This document shows, piece after piece, positions 18,356-25,320 of a DNA stretch of 64,000 nucleotides. The notes beneath the pieces are model-generated. The model made no database searches. It saw nothing but the letters and a program-made list of their open reading frames with translations, and was not told the DNA's origin. The DNA lies in assembly GCF_010731655.1 (NCBI RefSeq), contig NZ_AP022619.1:5580001-5644000 (forward strand), given 5' to 3'. Position 1 is the stretch's first letter. Every line of letters starts with the position of its first letter. Position numbers and translations under genes: made by a program. The stretch comes from Mycobacterium paraseoulense (GTDB lineage Bacteria; Actinomycetota; Actinomycetes; Mycobacteriales; Mycobacteriaceae).

Positions 18356-18470
18356 ATCGGAGTGTCAGCGGGAACTGTTGGATGCGGAGTCGGTTGCGGG
18401 TCATCTTCTGAAGGTGGACAGTGTTTTTGCGTTCTTGGCGGCGCATCGGCGCGACCAGGCCGATTCCATT
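18345..18470 (+). mobile_element. IS1182-type transposase N-terminal fragment
   Basis: RELLDAESVAGHLLKVDSVF, then AFLAAHRRD, matches by eye the start of IS1182-family transposases (…LVPxGSVyAFLAEHR…). The reading is lost after about 18470, and no further transposase domain or terminal repeats were found. It lies at the broken 5' side of the ATPase gene and so probably caused the truncation. Family assignment is from memory and should be searched. Confidence 0.5.
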
Positions 18471-18858
18471 CCCGCTCCTCCTGCCACGGTAGGTTTCCTT
18501 TCCTGGTCTGGCGGTGGCTGGGTTCGACTCACCGCTTAGCGGAGCTTAGGTCCGTGCGCCAGCGTGGGCACTTCACTCGGGAACCGACCACCTCGCCGCG
18601 CGGAGCTTGAGTAACTTGCACCCAACCGAACAGGTGTTTGATTTTGGTTGGATGGGGTACACCTAGGAAAGGGTCAAACAGCTGCCCTCTCCGGGGGTTT
18701 CGACCTTCATATGCCACGAGCATCGCTCGGCGGCTGGGTCTATCTCTCACGCGCGGCTCGATACGGGCCGTCTTTCAAGGAGTTGCCGCTACCTCTTCTA
18801 TGTAGCGCATCCCAATTCATGCGGTCGACACGCTTCGACCGCGTCAGAAGGAGCACTA
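18471..18858. other. Intergenic, 388 bp, upstream of the stress module
   Basis: No gene recognised. It contains the SigF-like promoter at 18634-18659 and, at 18821-18842, an 8-bp inverted repeat GCGGTCGA-CACGCT-TCGACCGC just before the ribosome site of the next gene. Confidence 0.5.
18634..18659 (+). promoter_or_regulatory. Candidate SigF-type stress promoter
   Basis: GTGTTT (18634-18639), 15 bases, then GGGTA (18655-18659). This fits the mycobacterial SigF pattern GTTT-N15-17-GGGTA. It reads toward the membrane/CsbD genes, leaving a leader of about 195 nt to the ATG at 18859. CsbD-type genes are general-stress genes in other bacteria, which agrees with the assignment. Confidence 0.55.
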
Positions 18859-19164
18859 ATGACCACCATCAACAATCCCGCCACAGTGCGTACCGGCGAC
18901 GCGCCGAACACCAATGGCCCCACTCGGGTCATCACCCGGCGCGGCAACGAGACGAAGGCTTTCTACAAGACGACCGAATTCATGGTCTTCATCGTCGCGA
19001 CCGCCGGGGTTCTGCTTGCCTCGTACTTGGTTCAGGCGACTGACGGGCGCGGCGACTATTTCCTGGCCGATAAGGCGTGGCTGTACGTCGTGATTCTGAG
19101 CGTCGGCTACATGGTCAGCCGCGGGCTTGCGAAGTCGGGCAGCCGCCATCACGGCGACGTCTAA
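18859..19164 (+). CDS. Small conserved membrane protein
   Basis: A 101-aa protein with two hydrophobic segments (FMVFIVATAGVLLASYLV and AWLYVVILSVGYMVS). It has a conserved-looking RRGNETKAFYKTTEF before the first and RGLAKSGSRHH after the second. Similar small proteins are widespread in actinobacteria, with no assigned function that I can recall. A good ribosome site (AGAAGGAG) precedes the ATG. Together with the CsbD-like gene 175 bp downstream it would lie behind the SigF-like promoter, suggesting envelope stress expression. Confidence 0.8.
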   Translation: MTTINNPATVRTGDAPNTNGPTRVITRRGNETKAFYKTTEFMVFIVATAGVLLASYLVQATDGRGDYFLADKAWLYVVILSVGYMVSRGLAKSGSRHHGDV

Positions 19165-19236
19165 TCGCAACTCGTCGCAACAACGTTAGTCCACGTGCCC
19201 GCAATTCGCTCAGCATAAGGACTTACCCGATCTCTC

Positions 19237-19318
19237 GCACCCGGGCTGAACCGGGTGCGGGTCCAAGGCGACCCCACCTCGGGGTCGTTCCACGGTCATC
19301 CGCGATCCGCGGCTGACC
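19237..19318 (+). promoter_or_regulatory. Three consecutive hairpins before the csbD-like gene
   Basis: Hairpin 1: GCACCCGG-GCTGAA-CCGGGTGC (19237-19258). Hairpin 2: CGACCCC-ACCTC-GGGGTCG (19269-19287). Hairpin 3: GGTCA-T-CCGCG-ATC-CGCGG-C-TGACC with one mismatch (19294-19318). The last ends 20 nt before the ATG, next to the GAAGGG ribosome site. They could be a terminator followed by a structured leader, or an RNA control element. No T run follows any of them. Confidence 0.5.
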
Positions 19319-19338
19319 ACCACTGAAGGGACACACCC

Positions 19339-19509
19339 ATGGGAGTAACCGATAAGGTCAAGAATGCCGCTCAGGACGTCGCGGGTAAAGCCAAGGAGCA
19401 GGCCGGCAAGGTCACTGGCGACAAGGACACCGAGGGCGAAGGCAAGAAGGACCAAACCAAGTCCAGCGTGAAGAAGGCCGGCGAAAACGTCAAGGACGCA
19501 TTCAAGTAA
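19339..19509 (+). CDS. CsbD-family stress protein
   Basis: A 56-aa, highly charged, helix-forming protein beginning MGVTDKVKNAAQDVAGKAKE, with KKAGENVKDAFK at the end. This is the low-complexity Lys/Ala/Gly/Glu pattern of the CsbD family, induced in general stress in Bacillus and others; its biochemical role is unknown. The gene follows the three-hairpin leader and is closed by a strong inverted repeat. A second CsbD-like gene lies at 22002-22175 on the other strand. Confidence 0.85.
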   Translation: MGVTDKVKNAAQDVAGKAKEQAGKVTGDKDTEGEGKKDQTKSSVKKAGENVKDAFK

Positions 19510-19519
19510 GCGTTATTGC

Positions 19520-19553
19520 GGTGGCCTGCCGCCGACCGCGGCGGCAGGCCACC
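19520..19553 (+). terminator. Strong 14-bp hairpin after csbD
   Basis: GGTGGCCTGCCGCC (19520-19533), loop GACCGC, then the exact reverse complement GGCGGCAGGCCACC (19540-19553), 10 nt after the stop. There is no T run, which is common for mycobacterial terminators. Confidence 0.75.
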
Positions 19554-19777
19554 ATCCCTTAAAGCCTCAGCACGACAAGATGATTCGCTGAGCTCGGAGT
19601 CGATCACCTCGAGGTCGCGCATGTCACCACCAAGCCCCGGCACCGGCTATTTGAACGTGCCGCCCAGCAGAGACGGCGGCCTTGGTCACGGCGTCGATAA
19701 GAAGCCACGAATCGTGTTGCGGCGCACAGACGCCGTAGGCCGCAACGTTCTGCCCGAGGAATCAGTGACGGCGGCAG

Positions 19778-21028
19778 TCATCGAGCACTCGCGGCGACTC
19801 GGCGGCATGATGATGGGTGTCGTTGGTTGCGGCGGATCGCGGTGGCCAGTCCGCGTCGGCATGCGATGGGGTTGGCGCCCCCCAGACCGGGCCGTGTCAT
19901 GAGGCTGCCGAATCTGTCCTCGGAGGCGGTTTCGGGCGCGTCGTCGGAGGTGGCGCGCAGGAACCGGTCGGGCAGGGCCAGTTTGATGATCGTTCGCAGG
20001 GTGAGTAGGTACTGGTAGGCGAGCGGGCCGGTGGTGTAGGGCAGGTCGTATTTGGCACAGAGCGCCTGCACCCGTTGGGCGATCTGCGCGTAGCGGTTAC
20101 TCGGCAGATCAGGGAAAAGGTGGTGTTCGATCTGGTAGCAGAGGTTCCCGCTCATAAACGCCATCACCGGCCCGGCGCGAAAGTTGGCGCTACCCAACAT
20201 TTGTCGCAGATACCACTGCGGCTTGGTCTCACCCTCCAGGGCATCGGGGGTGAATTTCTCGGCTCCGTCGGCGAAGTGGCCACAGCAGATCACCGCATAC
20301 GCCCACAGGTTTCGCAGCAGGTTGGCGAGCGCGTTTCCGAATAAGACGCGCCGCCAGCGCCGCCCGCCGAGCGCGGGGAAGAGCAGGTAGTCTTTGCCTG
20401 CCTGGCGGGCGATTTTGCGGAGCAAAGCTCGGGTGTGAGCGGATTTTTCGGCGTCAGTCCCCGCGCGCTCATGTTCGGAGTACAGATCGTGCAGTGCGAT
20501 ACCCGATTCGAAAGTAACTGCCAACAACAGATGTCGCAGCGGCTGCAGCAGATTGCTGGGCTTCCACGGTTGGTCGCGGGTGACCCGCAGAACGCCGTAC
20601 CCGAGGTCGTCGTCGACGCCCACGACGTTGGTGAACACGTGATGACGGTAGTTGTGGGAGTACCTCCATTGCGAGGACAGCCCCACCATGTCCCACTCCC
20701 AGGTGGTGGAGTGGATTTCGGGGTCATTCATCCAATCCCACTGACCGTGGCCGATATTGTGGCCCAGTTCCATGTTCTCGATGCTCTTCGCCGCGGCCAG
20801 CGCGAGCGTCCCGAGCACCCACCCGGTCCTGCTGCGGCCGGCACCGATCACCACACGGGCGGCGAGGTCGAGGCAGCGTTGAATAGCGATGGTGCGCAGG
20901 ATGTAGATCCTGTCCTTTTCGCCGCGCGAAACCTCGATGTCGAGACGGATCGCGTGCAACTCGACGGCGAGTGCCTCGACGTCCGCGGCGCTCAGATGGG
21001 CGTATTCGGCGACGTCTGCGATGGCCAT
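19778..21028 (-). CDS. Membrane fatty acid desaturase (DesA3-like acyl-CoA/acyl-lipid desaturase)
   Basis: A 416-aa di-iron desaturase that would introduce double bonds into membrane acyl chains. The three histidine boxes are intact: ELGHNIGHGQWDW (H90, H94), YSHNYRHHVFTN (H125, H129, H130) and YQIEHHLFPD (H302, H303). A further H251 lies before the last box. The ATG at 21028 gives MAIADVAEYAHLSAADVEAL; an upstream in-frame start adds an unlikely extension. It sits inside the mobile element's cargo rather than with a ferredoxin reductase, so electron donors must come from elsewhere. The C-terminal tail is long and basic. Membrane fluidity adjustment fits the stress genes around it. Confidence 0.9.
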   Translation of the reverse strand: MAIADVAEYAHLSAADVEALAVELHAIRLDIEVSRGEKDRIYILRTIAIQRCLDLAARVVIGAGRSRTGWVLGTLALAAAKSIENMELGHNIGHGQWDWMNDPEIHSTTWEWDMVGLSSQWRYSHNYRHHVFTNVVGVDDDLGYGVLRVTRDQPWKPSNLLQPLRHLLLAVTFESGIALHDLYSEHERAGTDAEKSAHTRALLRKIARQAGKDYLLFPALGGRRWRRVLFGNALANLLRNLWAYAVICCGHFADGAEKFTPDALEGETKPQWYLRQMLGSANFRAGPVMAFMSGNLCYQIEHHLFPDLPSNRYAQIAQRVQALCAKYDLPYTTGPLAYQYLLTLRTIIKLALPDRFLRATSDDAPETASEDRFGSLMTRPGLGGANPIACRRGLATAIRRNQRHPSSCRRVAASAR

Positions 21029-21086
21029 CAGTGCCTCACCAGATGATCGGACGAGATGCGTGCCCGGGCACGGACGGGACCGCGGG

Positions 21087-21239
21087 ATGGCGGGCCTCAA
21101 CCGGGTCGGCGCAACTCGCGCGATCTTCTACACGAAGGCCGGAACCGGGCCAGCAGTGCTGCTCATCCATGGTCTGGGCGGCACGCGCCGCACCTGGGGC
21201 GCGTGCCTCAAGCAACCGGGCCCGATTCAGGCGATGTAG
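21087..21239 (+). pseudogene. Alpha/beta hydrolase, N-terminal fragment
   Basis: MAGLNRVGATRAIFYTKAG is followed by AVLLIHGLGGTRRTWG, the oxyanion-hole strand of an alpha/beta hydrolase. A stop comes after 50 codons, so the nucleophile and rest of the fold are missing. It lies head-to-head with the desaturase start. Confidence 0.6.
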
Positions 21240-21274
21240 CACCGGCCCCAATCAACTCCAGGGCGTCGGAAAAG

Positions 21275-21718
21275 TCACCCGGCCTTATGCATCCGTGGTG
21301 GGTCTTGCCGGCCGGCGGCATCTCCGCGCGGGGTATCGGCGGCATCTCCGCGCGGGGTATCGCTGGTTGGCGCGTCCGGATCGATCTTGTCGGCGCGCTC
21401 GAACTCTCGGTCCACCTCGCTGCGGGAGGTAGCCGCGTCGGTGCGACGTGCCTGCGCTTGGTGTTGTAGGCCGGCCGCGTGCGCTGCCATGGCTTCGGCC
21501 TCGGCTTGCGCAGCGCGGGCCTTGGCTGCCGTCTCGTCGGCAAGCGCTTCGCGTTGCCCCACTTCATGGGACTGTTCGACAGCTTTCTCGCGGATGTCGC
21601 CGGCTTGGACGCGGTGGTGTTCGGTGCGTTTCTTGCGCGCCACCCACGCGATTGCGGCGATGAGCAGAATTGCCGCGACCGCCACGACGACGATCCAAAC
21701 GATAGTGCTGGTAGTCAT
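21275..21718 (-). CDS. Membrane-anchored coiled-coil protein
   Basis: A 147-aa protein with an N-terminal membrane segment (IVWIVVVAVAAILLIAAIAW), a charged junction ARKKRTEHHR, and an Ala/Glu/Gln-rich helix (about 40-110) likely to form a coiled coil. The tail has a perfect duplication of DTPRGDAA, from a 24-bp tandem repeat at 21314-21361. AAGGAG precedes the ATG. Similar small mycobacterial proteins are known only as hypotheticals. It belongs to the minus-strand run of small membrane/stress genes. Confidence 0.72.
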   Translation of the reverse strand: MTTSTIVWIVVVAVAAILLIAAIAWVARKKRTEHHRVQAGDIREKAVEQSHEVGQREALADETAAKARAAQAEAEAMAAHAAGLQHQAQARRTDAATSRSEVDREFERADKIDPDAPTSDTPRGDAADTPRGDAAGRQDPPRMHKAG

Positions 21719-21733
21719 GTTGGCTCCTTGAGT

Positions 21734-21761
21734 TGGTTGAACATAATCGATGGTTCAACCA
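21734..21761. repeat. Inverted repeat upstream of the coiled-coil gene
   Basis: TGGTTGAAC (21734-21742) and GTTCAACCA (21753-21761) form 9-bp perfect arms around a 10-bp AT-rich centre. It is placed between the DUF6131 stop and the next ATG, so it may be an operator or a terminator. Confidence 0.5.
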
Positions 21762-21772
21762 GAGGTCGTCGG

Positions 21773-21952
21773 TTAGTAGTAGTGGCGCCGGCCACCGACG
21801 GCGTGTCCCATCCGTCCCGCGACCATCAGCAACAAGCCGACGACGAGGAGGATGACCCCGATGACCAAGCAAATATGGGCGAAGGCAAAGGTAGGGACGA
21901 GGCTAGGCAGGAGCAGCCCGAGGACGATAAGGATGATTCCGAGAATGATCAT
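21773..21952 (-). CDS. DUF6131-type small membrane protein
   Basis: A 59-aa protein made of two hydrophobic hairpin segments (MIILGIILIVLGLLLPSLV and LVIGVILLVVGLLLMVAG) and the tail GRMGHAVGGRRHYY, which matches the RPVGGRRHYW-type ending of the DUF6131 family. Function is unknown. It is common in mycobacteria, often near CsbD-like genes. Too short for many ORF callers. Confidence 0.78.
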   Translation of the reverse strand: MIILGIILIVLGLLLPSLVPTFAFAHICLVIGVILLVVGLLLMVAGRMGHAVGGRRHYY

Positions 21953-22001
21953 GACGATTACCTAGTTTCTGTGTCGATGTTTGGGACGAGGATTGTCCGG
22001 G

Positions 22002-22175
22002 TCAGTGTTTGAAGGCGTCCTTCATCTTTGCCCCTGCTTGTTTGGTGTTGCCCTTGAACTGATCGGCGCGTCCCTCGGTGCGCAGGCGGGTGTTACCCGT
22101 GGCCCGGCCAAAGATCTTCTTGGTGACGCCCTTGGCCCCTTCGAGCTTGTGGGCGATCTTCTTACCTATGCTCAT
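22002..22175 (-). CDS. Second CsbD-family stress protein
   Basis: A 57-aa basic protein: MSIGKKIAHKLEGAKGVTKK, then GRATGNTRLRTEGRADQFKG and KDAFKH at the end. The EGRADQxKGxxKQAGxKxKDAFK core is the CsbD pattern. It is more basic than the copy at 19339 and starts with an extra helix. It lies between DUF6131 and a larger membrane gene in a run of minus-strand genes with short gaps. Confidence 0.82.
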   Translation of the reverse strand: MSIGKKIAHKLEGAKGVTKKIFGRATGNTRLRTEGRADQFKGNTKQAGAKMKDAFKH

Positions 22176-22264
22176 TGCTTCTGACCTCTGTTCGTTGCGG
22201 ATTCTTCGTTTCAGTCATCGCAGACCGCGACTGAGAACTCACCTCTGTCGACTGGAACCGGCGC

Positions 22265-22717
22265 CTACCGGCGTCTGCCGACGGCGCGCGGTGCGGTCGG
22301 TTGTCGACCGTACGACCGGCGACCGAGGAAGGAATCCCTCATCCTCCTCGGTCGGGTCGTGGCCAATTCCGAGTTCGCCGTTGAGCCGGCGGCCGCCCCG
22401 ACGGGCTGGTGTTGGAAATCGCGGTCTCGGTTCACAAATTCCGCTTCGCGCCGCGACCGTTGAAGTTCGCGGCGGGCATCGCGCCCGCGGCCCGCGGTGC
22501 GCTGTGCACCGGCCAACAACACGCTCAGACCTAGCATCGCCAGCGCGCCGATCACGATCCCGAAGAGGAACAAAGTGCCGGTCGACCCGGTGACGTGATA
22601 GCCCAACACCGAGAAGTTCTCGGTCAGCGGGTGAGCGGCCCCCGCATTGTTCAGCACGCCGAGGAACCCGACGATGACGGCGACGAGTAGAACAACCAAT
22701 CCAACGATGACAATCAT
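22265..22717 (-). CDS. Two-helix membrane protein with basic C-terminal tail
   Basis: A 150-aa protein with two hydrophobic segments (IVIVGLVVLLVAVIVGFLGV and TLFLFGIVIGALAMLGLSVL) separated by a polar loop ending FSVLGYHVTGSTG, then a highly charged Arg-rich tail. The start is set by the promoter: TTGACA-N17-TGTAAT at 22777-22749 would begin transcription just downstream of the ATG at 22750, so the ATG at 22717, preceded by GGGGACC, is preferred. It diverges from the TetR gene, a frequent arrangement for a repressor and its target. Confidence 0.75.
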   Translation of the reverse strand: MIVIVGLVVLLVAVIVGFLGVLNNAGAAHPLTENFSVLGYHVTGSTGTLFLFGIVIGALAMLGLSVLLAGAQRTAGRGRDARRELQRSRREAEFVNRDRDFQHQPVGAAAGSTANSELATTRPRRMRDSFLGRRSYGRQPTAPRAVGRRR

Positions 22718-22748
22718 GTCGAGGTCCCCAATCGCAGTCCCAAAATCC

Positions 22749-22777
22749 ATTACACCCCCCACGCAGGCTAGTGTCAA
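22749..22777 (-). promoter_or_regulatory. Sigma-70-type promoter of the minus-strand membrane gene, with operator-like repeats
   Basis: TTGACA (22772-22777) and TGTAAT (22749-22754) are 17 bp apart on the minus strand, a near-consensus promoter. Overlapping and to the right lie partially symmetric sequences (GTGTAAACTCAC near 22780-22791, TAGTG...AACTA ends at 22769 and 22803). They are candidates for binding the divergently encoded TetR protein; this is inferred. Confidence 0.6.
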
Positions 22778-22877
22778 CAGTGTAAACTCACAGTGATAAC
22801 TAATATCGTTGACGACCGATGGTGATTTGGGACGGTTAGCCGCTTTGATGATGAGGCAGAAGGGGAGTGCTGAGGCG

Positions 22878-23618
22878 ATGGCGAGACAGTCGACCAGGCC
22901 CGATGGGGGCGCTGACGACGAGGACCCGTTCGCCGCCGGCAGAGACAACGGTCAGCTCAACCGATCCGTGATCTTGCAGACCGCGCTAAGGATCGTGGAC
23001 CGCGACGGTGTGGACGGACTGTCGATGCGCCGCCTCAGCGAAGCGGTGGGCAAAGATCCGGTGATGCTCTACCGGCACGTCCCAAACAAAGCCGCAGTCC
23101 TCGACGGTATCGCCGAGATCGTGCTCGCACAGCTAACCGTGAACAGTACCGATCCGGACTGGGCCGGTCAGCTGCGTACCGTCGCGCGCGACTTCCGTCA
23201 ATTGGCCCTGTCGCATCCCAACGTGGTTCCGCTGCTGGTCACTCGACCGTTGGCCACCCCGCTCGGGCAGCGGCCACCAGGAATGCTGCGGCCACTAGAG
23301 GACGTCCTCGCACTGCTCACCTCTGCCGGCTTCACCGGCGAGGATGCCCTGCACATCTACCGGGTGCTGTTCGGCTACCTGCACGGCCACATCCTCAATG
23401 AGTTGCAGGAGGTTATCGAGCGCCCCGAGGAAACCGACGATGTGCTCCGGCTCGGCCTGCACCGACTCGCGATCACCGAATTCCCTCAACTGCGCGCCCT
23501 GGCACCCGCCCTAGCCTCCTACGACGGCGCCGCCGAACTGGACCGCTTCCTCGATCTGCTACTCCCCGGCATGACTGCAACCCTCACCGGCCGCGACGGA
23601 CAACCCCCAACCATCTGA
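22878..23618 (+). CDS. TetR/AcrR-family transcriptional regulator
   Basis: A 246-aa one-component regulator. After a 30-residue charged leader the HTH region reads ILQTALRIVDRDGVDGLSMR, then RLSEAVGKDPVMLYRHVPNK, the classical TetR N-terminal fold. The C-terminal ligand-binding half (WAGQLRTVARDFRQLALSHP onward) resembles the tetracycline-repressor-type C-terminal domain. The ATG at 22878 is preceded by a purine-rich stretch. It most likely controls the divergent membrane gene and perhaps the other stress genes. No ligand can be inferred. Confidence 0.88.
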   Translation: MARQSTRPDGGADDEDPFAAGRDNGQLNRSVILQTALRIVDRDGVDGLSMRRLSEAVGKDPVMLYRHVPNKAAVLDGIAEIVLAQLTVNSTDPDWAGQLRTVARDFRQLALSHPNVVPLLVTRPLATPLGQRPPGMLRPLEDVLALLTSAGFTGEDALHIYRVLFGYLHGHILNELQEVIERPEETDDVLRLGLHRLAITEFPQLRALAPALASYDGAAELDRFLDLLLPGMTATLTGRDGQPPTI

Positions 23619-23623
23619 GATGC

Positions 23624-23998
23624 ATGCGCCGTTGGTCAGCTCACCGACTGCGTCCGACCCCAAGTCGAAAGGGACGCTTCGTCATCGACTTGCTCGCCTA
23701 CATCGAACCGGGGCGCCGACGCTACCGAATCCTGCACGACCAACGCGGCCCGCTGCTCGCCACGACAGTTCGCGCACGCACCGCCGCCATTGTCGCCACG
23801 CTTCCCGATTCGCTTGGACTAAGCATCTCCGCACCCACTCCGAAGAATGGCGGCCGTCCCGCCGGGGATTCGGGACCGTCCAACAAACCCAGTTCGACGA
23901 TGTCACGCAGATGGTGACGATCTCCGATCGACGGTTCGTTGTGGCCGCACCCCAAGATGCGGTCCACGGGGTGTTGACAATTGCTCCGGCAGGGTGAA
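23624..23998 (+). pseudogene. Unidentified gene remnant in two frames
   Basis: One frame gives FVIDLLAYIEPGRRRYRILH, then DQRGPLLATTVRARTAA. Another, further right, gives FDDVTQMVTISDRRFVVAAP, then DAVHGVLTIAPAG before a stop. Both look like protein but are out of register, so a frameshift near 23830 is likely. I do not recognise the family. Confidence 0.35.
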
Positions 23999-24118
23999 GC
24001 GTCAATCATGTTGAGACTCTCAACCAGTTCGGGATGGGGTCAGCCGTCCGCCGCTGTCCTCGCTGAGCATTGGCTCCCGCCGGACACATTCGGTGGCAAC
24101 CGCATATCGGGAATCACC

Positions 24119-24724
24119 ATGAATACTTTTCTCGCCCCCTCCGCGCTGCCGGACAGCGGCTTTCTTTCCCAGCCGTGGGAGGGTCGTTCCGCACAGTTAG
24201 CCAGTCGTCGCCTCAGGTCGTCCGTAGCTGTCATCAGAGCTTACGGCGGCATCGACGCATCCAACGCTGACACTCTGACCGAGTACACGTTCGGGCATCT
24301 GATGCGTTGCCGCGGGCTGATCCTTGATCTGCGCGACCTGAATTTCTTTGGAACCGAAGGTTTCTTGGCGCTGCACAGGGTCTCTGTCTACTGCGGGCGC
24401 GCCGGCATAGGCTGGGCAATAGTATCCGGTGAGGCCGTCTCCCGGATGCTGCGGATCGGCGACCCACAGGGCTTGCTGCCCGCCGCCAGCACGCTTGAGG
24501 CAGCGATGGCCATCGTCCAAGACCAGCCTCACCGCCCACCACAGCCCATCACGAGCCGTAGGGAACCCGGGCAATCCTCGAGATGCGAACGCACGGTGTG
24601 CTTAGTCTGCGGCGGTACACAACAGGTCCGGCACGAACAGCGGACCTTGCCAGAGGCGATCGCCAAGCTCGATGGTCCTGCGTTGACGGTGGTTGACCCT
24701 GGAGTTCGAAGATGCGAGATCTGA
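24119..24724 (+). CDS. STAS-domain protein (anti-sigma-factor-antagonist type)
   Basis: A 201-aa protein. Residues about 35-130 read as a STAS domain: [40 protein letters not shown] (the phosphorylatable-Ser strand, here with GTEG instead of DSSG), then [21 protein letters not shown] proteins of this kind relay partner-switching signals to stress sigma factors such as SigF. The usual Ser is Thr or absent at the motif, so phosphoregulation may differ. The C-terminal 60 residues carry CLVCGG and many Arg. In mycobacteria similar proteins occur in several paralogues. Link to SigF control of the neighbouring genes is inference. Confidence 0.75.
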   Translation: MNTFLAPSALPDSGFLSQPWEGRSAQLASRRLRSSVAVIRAYGGIDASNADTLTEYTFGHLMRCRGLILDLRDLNFFGTEGFLALHRVSVYCGRAGIGWAIVSGEAVSRMLRIGDPQGLLPAASTLEAAMAIVQDQPHRPPQPITSRREPGQSSRCERTVCLVCGGTQQVRHEQRTLPEAIAKLDGPALTVVDPGVRRCEI

Positions 24725-24752
24725 GGTTGTCGAGTGCGGCGCCGCCTCGGCT

Positions 24753-24993
24753 GCTCGTGCCACCATCGATGAATTAGCCGGATTACCAACGCATCTCATC
24801 TCGGTCAACGAGCTGGATCCGGTTCGCGACGAGGGCGTCGCCTACTACCACAAGCTCAAGCGCTGGAGTCGCAGCCAGTCTGCGGACCGTTCCGGGCGCC
24901 TGCCACGCCGCCTACATGATGTTGCCGGCGCACATGCCCGACGCATACCAGGAGACCGTCACCAGCCTCCACGACTTCGCGGCAAGCCTCTGA
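24753..24993 (+). pseudogene. Alpha/beta hydrolase (acetyl-esterase type), C-terminal remnant
   Basis: [20 protein letters not shown] (with the catalytic Asp) is read in one frame. [20 protein letters not shown] (with the catalytic His) and [12 protein letters not shown] are read in another, ending at 24991-24993. The pattern is the C-terminal third of an Aes/HSL-type esterase with one frameshift near 24860. The nucleophile half is absent. Confidence 0.65.
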
Positions 24994-25206
24994 GGCGAGG
25001 AGACGCCACCAAAGCGCTGCTTTTCGCTGCTTGAGTGCGCAGACAGCGGCGGGCGATCTGAGGAACGTCAGATGCCGATCACCGCGCGGTCCCCGTAGTG
25101 CACGGCGACTACGCCGGAGGGGCCGAGAGACCTGGATAACCGCGTCCAGCGGCTCCGGGGACCCCGCAGTGTCGCCGATGTACGGGTGGGCAAGTTCCAA
25201 GACGAG

Positions 25207-25272
25207 GACCACCGTGTCGCGATTCACGTCCAGCCCGGCGCACCTGTCGATCACTTGTTCCATCGCATCCAT
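25207..25272 (-). mobile_element. Possible IS110-type transposase N-terminal scrap
   Basis: MDAMEQVIDRCAGLDVNRDT resembles the first residues of IS110-family transposases (…RCAGLDVHKxTVVA…). The similarity stops after TVV. It sits exactly where the capsid gene loses its 5' part. The match is short and could be chance. Confidence 0.35.
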
Positions 25273-25320
25273 GCAATCAATCGGCTGACCTTCCCGTGCA
25301 ACCGATTCGGCACCGTCACT

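Noticed and set aside
18300..18539. 79-codon frame as a real small protein
   Set aside because: Only the middle part looks like protein, and it reads as a transposase N-terminus; no stop-to-stop domain.
21314..21361. CRISPR repeat unit
   Set aside because: Two directly abutting copies inside a coding frame, without spacers.
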